A DNA stretch of 64,000 nucleotides from an uncultured Bacteroides sp. (GTDB lineage Bacteria; Bacteroidota; Bacteroidia; Bacteroidales; UBA932), in assembly GCA_900546925.1 (NCBI GenBank), contig UREV01000001.1:98123-162122 (forward strand), written 5' to 3'. The position numbers were made by a program, and so were the translations under genes. A model generated the notes under the pieces. It saw nothing but the letters and a program-made list of their open reading frames with translations, had not been told where the DNA came from and did not search any database. Positions 1 to 8,712 of this stretch are shown here, one piece after another (within the stretch, counting starts at the first letter, position 1; each line of letters begins with the position of its first letter).

Positions 1-1
1 C

Positions 2-652
2 ATCTCCACGGCGGCTGCGCGTTGCCAGGATTTGTCGCTGAATCCGCAGAAATTGGCGGGGCAGTGCGGCAAGCTGAAATGCTGTCTGAACTACGAGGTG
101 GCGACTTACTTGGATGCACAGTCGAGGATTCCGCGCGTGTCGGAACCGCTTGAGTTCCAGGATGGTTTCGCTTATCTGATGAAGACGGATATCCTGAAAG
201 AGGTGATGTATTTCTCATATGACAAGGGCTCCATGGCCAGCCTTTACCCATTGGCTGCGTCTGAGGTCCGTGAGGTCATAAAGATGAACCGCAACGGCAT
301 CAAGCCTGAGTCTCTGAAGACCGAACCGGAGCCTGAAATTCCAGAGTTTATCACTGCGGTGGGCGATGACAGCATCACCCGTTTCGATGCGCCGGAGAGA
401 AGAAGGCGTCGTAAATCGCAGCAGAAAGCTGAGCCTCGTCGCCAGAGAGGGCCTGCGCGCGACAATAATCGGGACGATAACCGCGATAGTGCTCCACGCG
501 ACAACAACGCACAGAACGCACCTCGTGAGAACAATGCACGCGAAAATAGTCCTCGCGAAAACCGGCAGGACTCGCGCGCCCCGAGACGTCAGGGCGGCAG
601 ACCGCAGAATCGCCGTCAGCCGAAACCTGTAGAAAACAAGCCGAATGAGTAG
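2..652 (+). CDS. ricT: PSP1/RicT-family protein, 5' end missing
   Basis: The reading frame is open from base 2, so the gene starts upstream of the window. The part seen holds the PSP1 core: the NPQKLAGQCGKLKCCLNYE stretch (about bases 47-105) with its cysteines, which in Bacillus RicT helps hold Fe-S clusters in a complex acting on RNA processing. After about base 390 the protein becomes a low-complexity tail rich in Arg, Asn, Asp and Gln (repeats such as RDNN and RENN), probably disordered and possibly RNA-binding. It overlaps gldH by 8 bases, a PSP1-gldH pairing I associate with Bacteroidota. The TTG at base 32 is internal, not the start. Family assignment is firm; the role in this organism is inferred. 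Confidence 0.9.
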   Translation: MSTAAARCQDLSLNPQKLAGQCGKLKCCLNYEVATYLDAQSRIPRVSEPLEFQDGFAYLMKTDILKEVMYFSYDKGSMASLYPLAASEVREVIKMNRNGIKPESLKTEPEPEIPEFITAVGDDSITRFDAPERRRRRKSQQKAEPRRQRGPARDNNRDDNRDSAPRDNNAQNAPRENNARENSPRENRQDSRAPRRQGGRPQNRRQPKPVENKPNE

Positions 653-1115
653 GTTCCTCGCGATATTGGAACTTCTGGTCCTCGTGACCCTGTCCGCCTG
701 CTCCAGGCCGGCCTCAGAAGAAATTTTTATCCCCGTTTCAGGTCGGGATGACTTCGGGAGGTTCGCGTTCGCCGTGGATATGTCGGACTCAACCTCTTTA
801 TACTCAGTGTCTTTGCTGACATCCTTCGCCTGCCGGGACCGCCGGTTCTCTTCGTTCAGGTCAATGCCGTTGTGCATTGTTTGGGAGTCGCCTGACGGAA
901 AACTGTATGAGGAAAACGTGGAAATAGGACGTGATGAAGTCCGCGAGGCATCTTACGACAAGAAAATTATTTATTCCCCGTATCGCAGCCATCTGAAACC
1001 TGTCGAATACGGGATATGGAACATGTATGTGAAAACCCCGGAAGATTCTCTTACCAAATATAAATTGTACGGCATGGGCATCCGTGTCAGAAGAGAAGAA
1101 ACCGAAGAACGATAA
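645..1115 (+). CDS. gldH: gliding-motility-type lipoprotein GldH
   Basis: The protein has 156 residues. A short signal peptide ends in a lipobox (TLSAC, Cys at residue 19), so it should be a lipoprotein. Length, the position next to PSP1, and the C-terminal pattern (EYGIWNMYVKTPEDSLTKY followed by GMGIRV) fit the GldH family. GldH is needed for gliding in Flavobacterium, but GldH-like proteins are widespread in non-gliding Bacteroidales, where their job is unclear. The start overlaps the end of ricT, which suggests translational coupling, and trmB follows after 3 bases. One copy of the GGTCAATG oligomer lies inside it at 859. Confidence 0.75.
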   Translation: MSRFLAILELLVLVTLSACSRPASEEIFIPVSGRDDFGRFAFAVDMSDSTSLYSVSLLTSFACRDRRFSSFRSMPLCIVWESPDGKLYEENVEIGRDEVREASYDKKIIYSPYRSHLKPVEYGIWNMYVKTPEDSLTKYKLYGMGIRVRREETEER

Positions 1116-1118
1116 CGG

Positions 1119-1994
1119 ATGGGACACGGTAAATTGAAGAAATTCAGCGAGAACGAGACATTCTCGTGTCTGCTGCAGCCAGCATCGGAAGATATATTGA
1201 AAAACAAGGAAAGTGGAGTTTGGACACCATTGAACCTCAGAGACCATGCTGTAAAAGGGCATTGGTCCGAACAAATGTTCCACGGCAGGAACTGCCCGAT
1301 AGTATTGGAGCTGGGCTGCGGTAAGGGCGAGTATACGACGGCCCTCGCCGAGCGTAATCCGGAAATGAACTATATCGGAGTGGATATAAAGGGCGCAAGG
1401 CTCTGGAAGGGAGCTAAATACGCTACTGAAACAGGTCTGCAGAATGTCGCTTTCCTCCGCACCCGTATCGAGTTTATCGAGGCGTTCTTTGCCCCCGGAG
1501 AAATCTCCGAAATTTGGCTGACCTTCTCGGATCCGCAGATGAAAAGCGAGAACAGCCGCCTTACCAGTCCGATGTTCCTGGAACGCTACAGACATTTCCT
1601 GAAACCGGGCGGAATCGTTCATCTTAAGACCGACAGCACATTCCTATATGAATATACCAAGCAGCTCTGCGCTGCGAATAATCTGCATGTACTTGCTTCT
1701 ACATCAAATCTTTACGGTGTAGGGGAGAGTGGTGCGGCTGAGAATCCGCGGGAATCTCTGTATTCGTCGGAATTTTCATCAGTATGCGGGGAAGCTGCCG
1801 TAGACGCATTGTTCGAAGTCCAGACTTTCTACGAGCAGAATTTTCTGTCGCAGGGATTCAAGATAAACTATATCGCGTTTACCATCGACCATGAAGGACC
1901 TTTTGTCAGTCCTGATTTCGATGCGGCTTACTGGCGTGAGGCTGAGGCTCCGCGTTTCCTTCCGGGCAGCATGCAGGCCTCCAGAAAACATTAA
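1119..1994 (+). CDS. trmB: tRNA (guanine-N7-)-methyltransferase
   Basis: The protein has 291 residues and is a class I SAM-dependent methyltransferase that makes m7G46 in tRNA. The SAM-binding motif VLELGCGKGEYT is near residue 63. The GVDIKGARLWKGAKYA stretch follows, and the family motif TFSDPQMK is near residue 129, the Bacteroidota form of the PDPWxK region that leads into substrate-binding residues. It starts 3 bases after gldH, so ricT-gldH-trmB look like one transcript. The C-terminal 90 residues are longer than in proteobacterial TrmB, which I take as normal for this phylum. Confidence 0.9.
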   Translation: MGHGKLKKFSENETFSCLLQPASEDILKNKESGVWTPLNLRDHAVKGHWSEQMFHGRNCPIVLELGCGKGEYTTALAERNPEMNYIGVDIKGARLWKGAKYATETGLQNVAFLRTRIEFIEAFFAPGEISEIWLTFSDPQMKSENSRLTSPMFLERYRHFLKPGGIVHLKTDSTFLYEYTKQLCAANNLHVLASTSNLYGVGESGAAENPRESLYSSEFSSVCGEAAVDALFEVQTFYEQNFLSQGFKINYIAFTIDHEGPFVSPDFDAAYWREAEAPRFLPGSMQASRKH

Positions 1995-1999
1995 CTGTA

Positions 2000-2072
2000 A
2001 CTCCTCTCGGGGAAGGGACTTGCTTTCGGGCGGGCTCTAAAAGCGGTGTTTCGTCCTTTCGAAACTTGAGTT
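2000..2072 (-). repeat. intergenic repeat family B, partial copy
   Basis: The segment between trmB and miaA matches part of the longer copies at 15683-15832 and 29727-29885. Shared blocks are CGGGGAAGGGACTTGCTTTC, then GGGCTC and CGTGTTTCG or CGGTGTTTCG, ending in GAAACTTGAG. It is in the same orientation as the 29.7 kb copy and opposite to the 15.7 kb copy. It lies between the 3' ends of convergent genes. Confidence 0.75.
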
Positions 2073-2073
2073 G

Positions 2074-3087
2074 CTAAGGTTCCACCCAATGGATTTTTAT
2101 GCCTTTGCGCTCCATTCCTCGGAACCATGTCATCTGCCTTTTGGCGAACTGATGGATGGCATTTCCGAGAAGGGTCTTCATCTCGTCGAGAGAAAGAATT
2201 CCTAATACATATTGTGTAACGAATTTATATTCAAGACCATAGTATGTCAGATTCTCGGCCGGCACGCCGCTGTCCAGCAGTCTCCTGACCTCGTCTGCCA
2301 TACCCTCCGCGATTCTCTCGTCCAATCGTCTGTCTATCCTTCTGTTACGTTCCTCGCGTGAAACCAGCGTACCTATATAATATGTCTTCTTCGGAAGATA
2401 GCAAGTGTTCTCGACCGGATGCTCTTTCTGCCACATGGCGATCTCGATGGCGCGGATAGTTCGCTGTCTCGTGTCTATGTCAGTCTTGTTGTGGAGTTTT
2501 TTCAGAGAAGAAAGAAGTTCTACGAGTTCTTCTGTGCTCTTTTCTTCCAATTCGGCTCTTAATTCCGGTGACGGTGGAACGTCGGGAATGGAGTATCCGC
2601 AAGTAGCCGCTTCCAGGTAAAGTCCTGATCCTCCGCATAATATAGGTATACCACCTCTGTCGCAAATGTCCTTGTATGCTTTTTCGAATGCTTTCTGATA
2701 CTGGTACAGGTCGAATTTGGTACCTGCATCTACGATGTCGATAAGGTGATACGGGATGTCGCCATATTCGTCCAGATCCTTGCCTGTACCGAGGTCCATT
2801 CCCCTGTAGACCTGCCTCGAATCTCCGGACAGGATTTCGGCCCCTGCCGGCTTGACCCCAGAGTCGCAATTTGTCGCACCGGCATTGACCCTGACCGCTC
2901 TCAACTCGTTCAGCGCGTGCGCGAGTCCTACCGCGTAGCGGGTTTTTCCGGAAGCGGTGGGGCCGAGTACGCAGATTAGGTCAATGTCTTTGTTTTCAAA
3001 TTGTTGCAGTATTTCTTCCGGTCGGATTATTTCCGGATCCGGCAGTTCTGCGATGGTGGTGAATGTATGAGGTCTCTTTGTGGACAT
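2074..3087 (-). CDS. miaA: tRNA dimethylallyltransferase with an internal insertion
   Basis: The enzyme transfers dimethylallyl to A37 of tRNAs that read UNN codons. The P-loop GPTASGKT is at residues 42-49, followed by the DSRQVYRGMDLGTGKD motif and the IPILCGGSGLYL motif. The C-terminal QFAKRQMTWFRG motif is also intact. In ordinary MiaA the P-loop helix runs directly into the ISxDSRQVY strand. Here about 22 extra residues (61-82, bases 2842-2907) separate them. The first 35 residues are also an extension beyond the usual start. A TAttTTTG box lies just upstream on the same strand. Function is probably kept because every catalytic motif is present. Confidence 0.9.
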   Translation of the reverse strand: MSTKRPHTFTTIAELPDPEIIRPEEILQQFENKDIDLICVLGPTASGKTRYAVGLAHALNELRAVRVNAGATNCDSGVKPAGAEILSGDSRQVYRGMDLGTGKDLDEYGDIPYHLIDIVDAGTKFDLYQYQKAFEKAYKDICDRGGIPILCGGSGLYLEAATCGYSIPDVPPSPELRAELEEKSTEELVELLSSLKKLHNKTDIDTRQRTIRAIEIAMWQKEHPVENTCYLPKKTYYIGTLVSREERNRRIDRRLDERIAEGMADEVRRLLDSGVPAENLTYYGLEYKFVTQYVLGILSLDEMKTLLGNAIHQFAKRQMTWFRGMERKGIKIHWVEP

Positions 3088-3113
3088 AGTCTTGTTGCAT
3101 TCTTTATGGTGTG

Positions 3114-3121
3114 CAAAAATA
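3114..3121 (-). promoter_or_regulatory. -7 promoter box for miaA
   Basis: TATTTTTG on the minus strand, 27 bases upstream of the miaA start, fits the Bacteroidota -7 consensus TAnnTTTG. Confidence 0.6.
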
Positions 3122-3133
3122 GCGAATATTTCT

Positions 3134-3141
3134 TATATTTG
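3134..3141 (+). promoter_or_regulatory. -7 promoter box for smpB
   Basis: TATATTTG, 41 bases upstream of the smpB start. Together with the miaA box it forms a compact divergent promoter pair. Confidence 0.65.
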
Positions 3142-3181
3142 CGGATTCCGTATGTAACGGATGAATTTTAAATGAAGTATT

Positions 3182-3637
3182 ATGGCGAAAGAGAAGAAGA
3201 GCAGAGTGAATATAAATAATAAAAGGGCCTCGTTCGATTACGAGTTCCTGGAGACTTATACGGCCGGAATTGTCCTCGTCGGGACGGAAATCAAGTCTAT
3301 CCGTGCGGGTAAGGCTTCCATGTCCGATGCGTTCTGCTATTTCGACAACGGGCAGCTTTTTGTGCGTGGAATTAATATCGCCATGTATACTTGGGGTTCG
3401 TGGGGGCAGCATGCGCCTATGCGTGACAGAAAATTACTGTTGCAGAAGCGTGAACTGCGTCATCTTCAGCAGAAGGTAAAAGAAAAGGGCCTCACCATCG
3501 TAGGGGTAAGGCTCTTTATCTCAGATAATGGCTATGCCAAACTTAATATCGCTCTTGCGCGAGGCAAGAAACAGTATGACAAGCGTGAATCCATTAAGGA
3601 AAAGGATCTCCGCCGGTCGATGGAGCGCGGCGAGTAA
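3182..3637 (+). CDS. smpB: SsrA-binding protein SmpB
   Basis: The protein has 151 residues, the normal SmpB length. It binds tmRNA and brings it to stalled ribosomes. Family features are [20 protein letters not shown] near the start, [13 protein letters not shown], the RDRKLLL segment, and the basic tail ending [16 protein letters not shown], which in SmpB enters the decoding channel. It is monocistronic between divergent miaA and convergent metK. Only the stop codon separates it from the metK stop. Confidence 0.97.
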   Translation: MAKEKKSRVNINNKRASFDYEFLETYTAGIVLVGTEIKSIRAGKASMSDAFCYFDNGQLFVRGINIAMYTWGSWGQHAPMRDRKLLLQKRELRHLQQKVKEKGLTIVGVRLFISDNGYAKLNIALARGKKQYDKRESIKEKDLRRSMERGE

Positions 3638-4954
3638 TTACAGGCCGAATGCTTCTTTTACCTTAGGCACGGCATCCAGGAGTTCCCAACCGAAGAACTG
3701 GAGAACTTTCTCCACCTCTTTTCCGTCACGGATTACCTTGACGGCTTTCGTGTATGGCTTGCGGCCTACGTGTCCATAACTTGCGGTCGGTTCGTAGATA
3801 GGGTTCTTAAGCTGGAACTTCTCGATAATCTTGGCAGGACGCAAATCGAAAATCTCACCTACTTTCTCGGCGATGATGGCGTCCGAAAGACCGTTTTTGG
3901 CTGTACCATAAGTGTTTACGAAGATGCTGACAGGTCTTGCCACGCCGATGGCATAAGCTAGCTGTACGAGAACTTCATCTGCGACTCCTGCAGCCACGAG
4001 GTTCTTCGCGATGTATCTTGCCGCATAAGCTGCTGATCTGTCGACCTTTGAAGGGTCTTTTCCGGAGAATGCGCCGCCGCCGTGAGCACCGCGTCCGCCG
4101 TATGTGTCCACGATAATTTTACGTCCTGTAAGACCGGTATCGCCATGAGGACCTCCGATTACGAACTTTCCGGTAGGGTTCACGTGGAGAATGAAATTGC
4201 CGTCGAAGAGGGCTGCAGTCTTTTCAGAAAGAGTTTCGAGAACCTTAGGAAGGAGGATCTCTCTGACATCCTTTTCGATTTTGTCGTGCATAGCCTTGTC
4301 CACTCTTTCCAGACCGAACTGTTTTACCGCCTCGTCGTATGACATGTTGCCGAGCTCAGGCGCCACGAATTCGTCGTGCTGGGTGGAAACCACGATGGTG
4401 TGAACGCGCACAGGATGGTTGTTCTCATCGTATTCGATGGTGAACTGTGACTTCGCGTCAGGTCTCAGGTAAGGCATAAGGTCAATGCTCTTTTTTCTTA
4501 TCTCGGCCAGTACCTGGAGTGTCAGATGAGAAAGGGCGAGAGGAAGAGGCATATATTCCTCAGTGTCGCGGCAGGCATAGCCGAACATCATGCCCTGGTC
4601 TCCTGCACCCTGCTCATCAGGGTCGGTACGTACCACACCTCTGTTGATATCGGCACTTTGCTCATGGATAGCTGACAGAACTCCGCAGGAGTTGCCGTCG
4701 AACATGTAATCTGCCTTATTGTATCCGATGTTGTTGATAACCTTGCGGACAGTGGACTGGATATCCACATAAGCATGCTCCGCACGAACCTCGCCTCCGA
4801 CAACTACAAGTCCGGTGCTGCAGAATGTTTCGCAAGCTACCTTGGATTCCTGGTCTTGTCTGAGAAATTCGTCGAGAATGGCGTCTGAAATCTGATCCGC
4901 AACCTTATCAGGATGTCCCTCGGAAACAGATTCTGATGTGAATAAATAATGCAT
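3638..4954 (-). CDS. metK: S-adenosylmethionine synthetase
   Basis: The protein has 438 residues and makes SAM from methionine and ATP. The N-terminal [20 protein letters not shown] motif and the central [17 protein letters not shown] motif are present, as is the [16 protein letters not shown] signature with its P-loop-like glycines. At 438 residues it is longer than the usual 385-395, because of extra segments in the middle region, which I believe is typical for Bacteroidota. The 5' leader holds a SAM-II riboswitch and a terminator (5054-5195), so the product SAM should shut off its own synthesis. Confidence 0.97.
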   Translation of the reverse strand: MHYLFTSESVSEGHPDKVADQISDAILDEFLRQDQESKVACETFCSTGLVVVGGEVRAEHAYVDIQSTVRKVINNIGYNKADYMFDGNSCGVLSAIHEQSADINRGVVRTDPDEQGAGDQGMMFGYACRDTEEYMPLPLALSHLTLQVLAEIRKKSIDLMPYLRPDAKSQFTIEYDENNHPVRVHTIVVSTQHDEFVAPELGNMSYDEAVKQFGLERVDKAMHDKIEKDVREILLPKVLETLSEKTAALFDGNFILHVNPTGKFVIGGPHGDTGLTGRKIIVDTYGGRGAHGGGAFSGKDPSKVDRSAAYAARYIAKNLVAAGVADEVLVQLAYAIGVARPVSIFVNTYGTAKNGLSDAIIAEKVGEIFDLRPAKIIEKFQLKNPIYEPTASYGHVGRKPYTKAVKVIRDGKEVEKVLQFFGWELLDAVPKVKEAFGL

Positions 4955-5053
4955 ATTCGATATTTATTTTAAACCTTGCCGCGCAGGCTGTGCAGGTGTC
5001 TGCGTTTTTGTCGTTTTACGGCTCCTGACAGCCGTTCGGGTACGTGTAGATAC

Positions 5054-5083
5054 GAAAAAACGTCCCACTGATGTGGAGACGTC
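5054..5083 (-). terminator. intrinsic terminator in the metK leader
   Basis: On the minus strand, ACGUC plus CCAC (with one bulged U) pairs with GUGG plus GACGU around an AUCA loop, giving nine base pairs followed by six U. It sits between the SAM-II aptamer and metK. Its 5' arm contains UCUCCACAUC, the exact complement of the 5' side of the aptamer, so aptamer and terminator can be coupled. A weaker hairpin (GACCUC/GAGGUC, around 5114-5134) lies between them. Confidence 0.8.
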
Positions 5084-5145
5084 ACAAAAACACAAAACAT
5101 TGATATGAAAAGCGACCTCAATGCTCACGAGGTCTTGAATGTCAA

Positions 5146-5195
5146 CATTTTAGCATTTTTTAACGTGGTTGCAAGCAGGCAAATCTCTCCACATC
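5146..5195 (-). promoter_or_regulatory. SAM-II riboswitch upstream of metK
   Basis: Read on the minus strand, the order of elements matches the SAM-II pseudoknot: P1 5' strand GUGG (5189-5192), the GAUUUG segment, UUGCAA, P1 3' strand CCAC, then GUUAAAAAAUGCUAAA. The GAUUU, UUGCAA, UAAA and GCUAAA blocks are the conserved parts of that class as I recall them. A TAAATTTG promoter box lies only a few bases upstream, so the aptamer is at the extreme 5' end of the transcript. The gene downstream, metK, is a classical SAM target. Confidence 0.85.
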
Positions 5196-5201
5196 GAGCC
5201 G

Positions 5202-5209
5202 CAAATTTA
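5202..5209 (-). promoter_or_regulatory. -7 promoter box for the metK leader
   Basis: TAAATTTG on the minus strand immediately before the SAM-II aptamer, about 250 bases upstream of metK. Its distance implies a leader that begins with the riboswitch. Confidence 0.65.
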
Positions 5210-5320
5210 CGAAGAATTTTTTAAAAAGCAAGAGTTTTTCTGATTTTCTTTAACCTGACGTTTTTGCGGAAAAATGTGACAAAAATCAAAAATTATTGAG
5301 TTTTACCCTCTTTAGATTTT

Positions 5321-5348
5321 TATATTTGTAAGTAAAAGCATAACTTTG
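5321..5348 (+). promoter_or_regulatory. tandem -7 promoter boxes for the Oar-like receptor
   Basis: TATATTTG at 5321-5328 and TAACTTTG at 5341-5348 both fit TAnnTTTG. They lie 53 and 33 bases ahead of the receptor start in an AT-rich region. The rest of the interval 4955-5320 holds the metK leader. Confidence 0.55.
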
Positions 5349-5380
5349 CGACAAAATAAACAAACAATAATTATTTCTCT

Positions 5381-8300
5381 ATGAATTATTCATTAAAGCA
5401 TCTGTTGCTTGCCGGCATTTCCATGTTGGCAGGTACGCTAGCCTATGCGCAGGTGACTACGTCCTCTATGGCAGGTCGTGTCGCTGATGAAAAAGGAGAA
5501 CCGGTCGTTGGAGCGGCAGTGGTTGCCACCCACGAACCTTCCGGTACTGTTTACGGAGCAACTGTTAACCAGAACGGACAGTATACCATCAATGGTATGC
5601 GTTCAGGTGGACCATACAAAATCGAGGTCTCATCAGTTGGTTACACCTCCCTCGTCTTTAAGGATGTAACTCTTCAGCTCGCTGAAACTTACAACCTGAA
5701 TGCAACTCTTAAGGAGTCTACTGAGTTCCTTGAGCAGGTTGTTGTAATCGGAACAGCCAAATCCAGATTCAGCACGGAAAAGACCGGTGCTGCTACCAAC
5801 ATCAACAGCCAGCAGATCGAGTCTCTTCCGACTGTCAGCAGAAGTATCACTGACGTTACCAGACTTTCACCTTATGGTGGAAACGGCATGAGCTTCGCAG
5901 GCGCTGACGGTCGTACAGCTAACTTCACTGTCGATGGTGCTAACTTTAACAACAACTTCGGTCTTAGCGACAAACTTCCTGGAGGTGGAAGCCCTATTTC
6001 CATCGATGCTCTCGAAGAGCTTCAGGTCGTTATTTCTCCATACGATGTTCGTCAGACGAACTTCATCGGTGGTGGTGTCAACGCTATTACCAAGTCAGGT
6101 ACCAACACATTCAAGGGATCCGCTTACGTATATCACAAGAATGAGAACCTTCGTGGTGATTCTATTGATGGTGAGCAGATTTCAGGTGCAAGAGCTAAGG
6201 ACCGCAACACTATCTACGGTGTTACTCTCGGTGGCCCTATCATCAAGAACAAACTCTTCTTCTTCGTTAACTATGAGTATGAGAAGACTCCTACTGTAGC
6301 TAACCGTTGGAGAGCTTCTGAGGATGGTGTCATGGATGCTGACAACTATGTTTCCCGTGCTACCGTCGAGGACCTTCAGAAGGTTTCCGATTTCGTGAAG
6401 CAGAAATATGGTTATAATACAGGTTCTTTCACTAACTTCCCTGCAGACGAGAGCAACAGAAAGATTCTCGCACGTCTCGACTGGAACATCAACAAGGATC
6501 ATCACCTTGCAGTTCGTTATAACTACACTCTCGACAAGGCTTGGAACTCACCTAACGGATCATCTATGGATGGTGGTACCCGTTCACCTGAGTACCGTAT
6601 GTCTAAATATGGTATGTCTTATGCGAACTCTATGTACTCCCTCGACAAGCTTGTTCACTCATTCTCATTTGACTTGAACAGCCGTTTCGGAGACAAGATT
6701 TCCAACCAGTTCCTCGCAACATACTCCAAGATGGATGATGTCCGTGGAAGTAATTCAGACCCATTCCCATTCATCGATATCCGTAAAGATGACGGAAGCT
6801 CTGTTCTTCCTTACATCTCACTCGGTTATGAGCTCTTCACATGGAACAATGGTGTGCACAACAACGTGTTCAATCTTAAGGATGACCTTACCTACTATCT
6901 CGGCGACCACAAGATTATCGGTGGTTTGAGCTATGAGTATCAGATGGCTGACAACGCATACATGAGAAACGGTACAGGTTACTACCGTTACAGAAGCCTC
7001 GATGACTTCTTGAACGGAGCAGCTCCTGAGGTAGTCTGCATGACTTATGGTTATGATGGTGAGAAGAACCCTGCTGCCCGTGTAAGATTCCACAGAGCAG
7101 GTATTTACGCTCAGGATGACTGGTCTATAAATGATAACTTCAAGCTTACTTACGGTATCCGTTTCGATGGTCTCTTCTTCGATAACGATGACCTTACGAC
7201 CAACCAGAAGGTGAACGACCTCGACTTCAACGGAAAACACGTTGATACAGGCAGCTGGCCTACATCTAAGCTTACCGTTTCACCAAGAGTAGGTTTCACT
7301 TGGGATGTATTCGGAAACAAGACTCTTAAGGTACGTGGTGGTACCGGTCTCTTCTCAGGACGTCTTCCACTCGTATTCTTCACCAACATGCCTACAAACT
7401 CAGGTATGGTTCAGTATCAGGCAAAACTTAACTCTGATGGCAAGAACGGTGGTACCAAGACTGATATGACTCAGTTCGCAGGCGGTCTCGTTACTGACGC
7501 CAACGGAAAGGCTACCATGTCTGCACTCCATGACAAACTCATTTCTATGGGTTATCCTGACAAGATCTCTCCTGATGAGGGTACTGTTTCATCTTCATTC
7601 GCTGCAGTGGACAAGAAGTTCAAGATGCCTCAGGTATGGAAGACTTCTTTGGCTGTAGACTACTCATTCCCTACATCATTCCCATTCTCCATCACAGCTG
7701 AGGGTATTTTCAACAAGACTGTGAACGCTGTCTGCATCTCAGACTGGAGTATTAAGGATGTAAACGGATTCTCAAGATTCAACGGTGCTGACAACAGACC
7801 TATCTACCAGGACTTCAAATATACATACGAGAAGGATGGCAAGACCACCAATATGCCAAGCGCTTATGTTCTTACCAACACAAGCAAGGGTTACGGCTGG
7901 TCAGGCAACTTGACAGTGAACATGACCCCTGTAAGCGGTCTTCACATCATGGCTGCTTATACTCACACTGTTTCAAAGGAACTTACCGGTATGCCTGGAT
8001 CTGATGCTTCTTCAGCATTCACCTATATCCCTACATACGAGGGTCCTAACAATGCGAGACTTCACAACTCTTCATACGTAACTCCTGACCGTATCGTTGC
8101 TTCTATCACTCATGACGACAAGTGCGGCAACCACTTCAGCTTCATCTATGAGACTTGGAGAGGCGGTAACAACTACTCTTACATGACTAACGGAGATATG
8201 AATGGTGACGGTTATGACTATGACTCTATTTACATCCCTACAGATTCTCAGGTTAAGAATGGCGAGTTCCGTTTCGTATCTGATGATGACCGTGACCGTT

Positions 8301-8695
8301 TCATGGAGTTTGTCCACAAGGATAAATATCTTAAGAATCATCAGGGTAAATATGCTGAGGCTTACAGCGTTTACAGCCCATGGGTTCACCGTGTAGACTT
8401 CAGCTACAAGCATGATTTCAAGGTTAAGATCGGTAATACCAAGAATACTCTCCAGCTCAGCTGCGATATCAAGAACCTGCTGAACCTCTTCAACTCTTCA
8501 TGGGGCGTAAGCAAGTACATGAACCCTGAACTCAACTCAGGACGTATTCTCAAGTATGCCGGTGTAGATGCTGACGGTTATGCAACATTCTCTACTCCAG
8601 CTGCTGTAAGCGGAGATACCAAGATTTGGACACTTAACCACGCCATCGGACAGTGCTGGTATGCGTCTATCGGTATCAAGTACATGTTCAACTAA
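5381..8695 (+). CDS. Oar-like TonB-dependent outer-membrane receptor
   Basis: The protein has 1104 residues. The signal peptide is cleaved after about residue 23 (AYAQ). A carboxypeptidase-regulatory-like domain (about residues 28-112, SMAGRVADEKGEPVVGAAVV) precedes a plug (QVVVIGTAKSRFSTEKTGA onward to about 230), then a 22-strand-type barrel ending in a terminal aromatic (KYMFN). The overall pattern matches Oar, a receptor family of Myxococcus and Bacteroidota. Codons are strongly restricted (CTC/CTT Leu, AAC Asn, GGT/GGA Gly), unlike its neighbours, which suggests high expression. No copy of the GGTCAATG oligomer occurs in its 3.3 kb. It is followed after 17 bases by an OB-fold lipoprotein, so the two probably act together. 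Its substrate is unknown; the downstream nuclease hints at nucleic acid or its products. Confidence 0.9.
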   Translation: MNYSLKHLLLAGISMLAGTLAYAQVTTSSMAGRVADEKGEPVVGAAVVATHEPSGTVYGATVNQNGQYTINGMRSGGPYKIEVSSVGYTSLVFKDVTLQLAETYNLNATLKESTEFLEQVVVIGTAKSRFSTEKTGAATNINSQQIESLPTVSRSITDVTRLSPYGGNGMSFAGADGRTANFTVDGANFNNNFGLSDKLPGGGSPISIDALEELQVVISPYDVRQTNFIGGGVNAITKSGTNTFKGSAYVYHKNENLRGDSIDGEQISGARAKDRNTIYGVTLGGPIIKNKLFFFVNYEYEKTPTVANRWRASEDGVMDADNYVSRATVEDLQKVSDFVKQKYGYNTGSFTNFPADESNRKILARLDWNINKDHHLAVRYNYTLDKAWNSPNGSSMDGGTRSPEYRMSKYGMSYANSMYSLDKLVHSFSFDLNSRFGDKISNQFLATYSKMDDVRGSNSDPFPFIDIRKDDGSSVLPYISLGYELFTWNNGVHNNVFNLKDDLTYYLGDHKIIGGLSYEYQMADNAYMRNGTGYYRYRSLDDFLNGAAPEVVCMTYGYDGEKNPAARVRFHRAGIYAQDDWSINDNFKLTYGIRFDGLFFDNDDLTTNQKVNDLDFNGKHVDTGSWPTSKLTVSPRVGFTWDVFGNKTLKVRGGTGLFSGRLPLVFFTNMPTNSGMVQYQAKLNSDGKNGGTKTDMTQFAGGLVTDANGKATMSALHDKLISMGYPDKISPDEGTVSSSFAAVDKKFKMPQVWKTSLAVDYSFPTSFPFSITAEGIFNKTVNAVCISDWSIKDVNGFSRFNGADNRPIYQDFKYTYEKDGKTTNMPSAYVLTNTSKGYGWSGNLTVNMTPVSGLHIMAAYTHTVSKELTGMPGSDASSAFTYIPTYEGPNNARLHNSSYVTPDRIVASITHDDKCGNHFSFIYETWRGGNNYSYMTNGDMNGDGYDYDSIYIPTDSQVKNGEFRFVSDDDRDRFMEFVHKDKYLKNHQGKYAEAYSVYSPWVHRVDFSYKHDFKVKIGNTKNTLQLSCDIKNLLNLFNSSWGVSKYMNPELNSGRILKYAGVDADGYATFSTPAAVSGDTKIWTLNHAIGQCWYASIGIKYMFN

Positions 8696-8712
8696 TTTAT
8701 TGTCAAGAATTT

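Noticed and set aside
861..1622. 253-codon open frame antisense to gldH and trmB
   Set aside because: Spans two convincing genes in the other direction with no start context.
5101..5125. CCTCAATGC at 5116 as a further copy of the oligomer
   Set aside because: It reads CTCAATGC, not GTCAATGC, and belongs to the metK leader hairpin.
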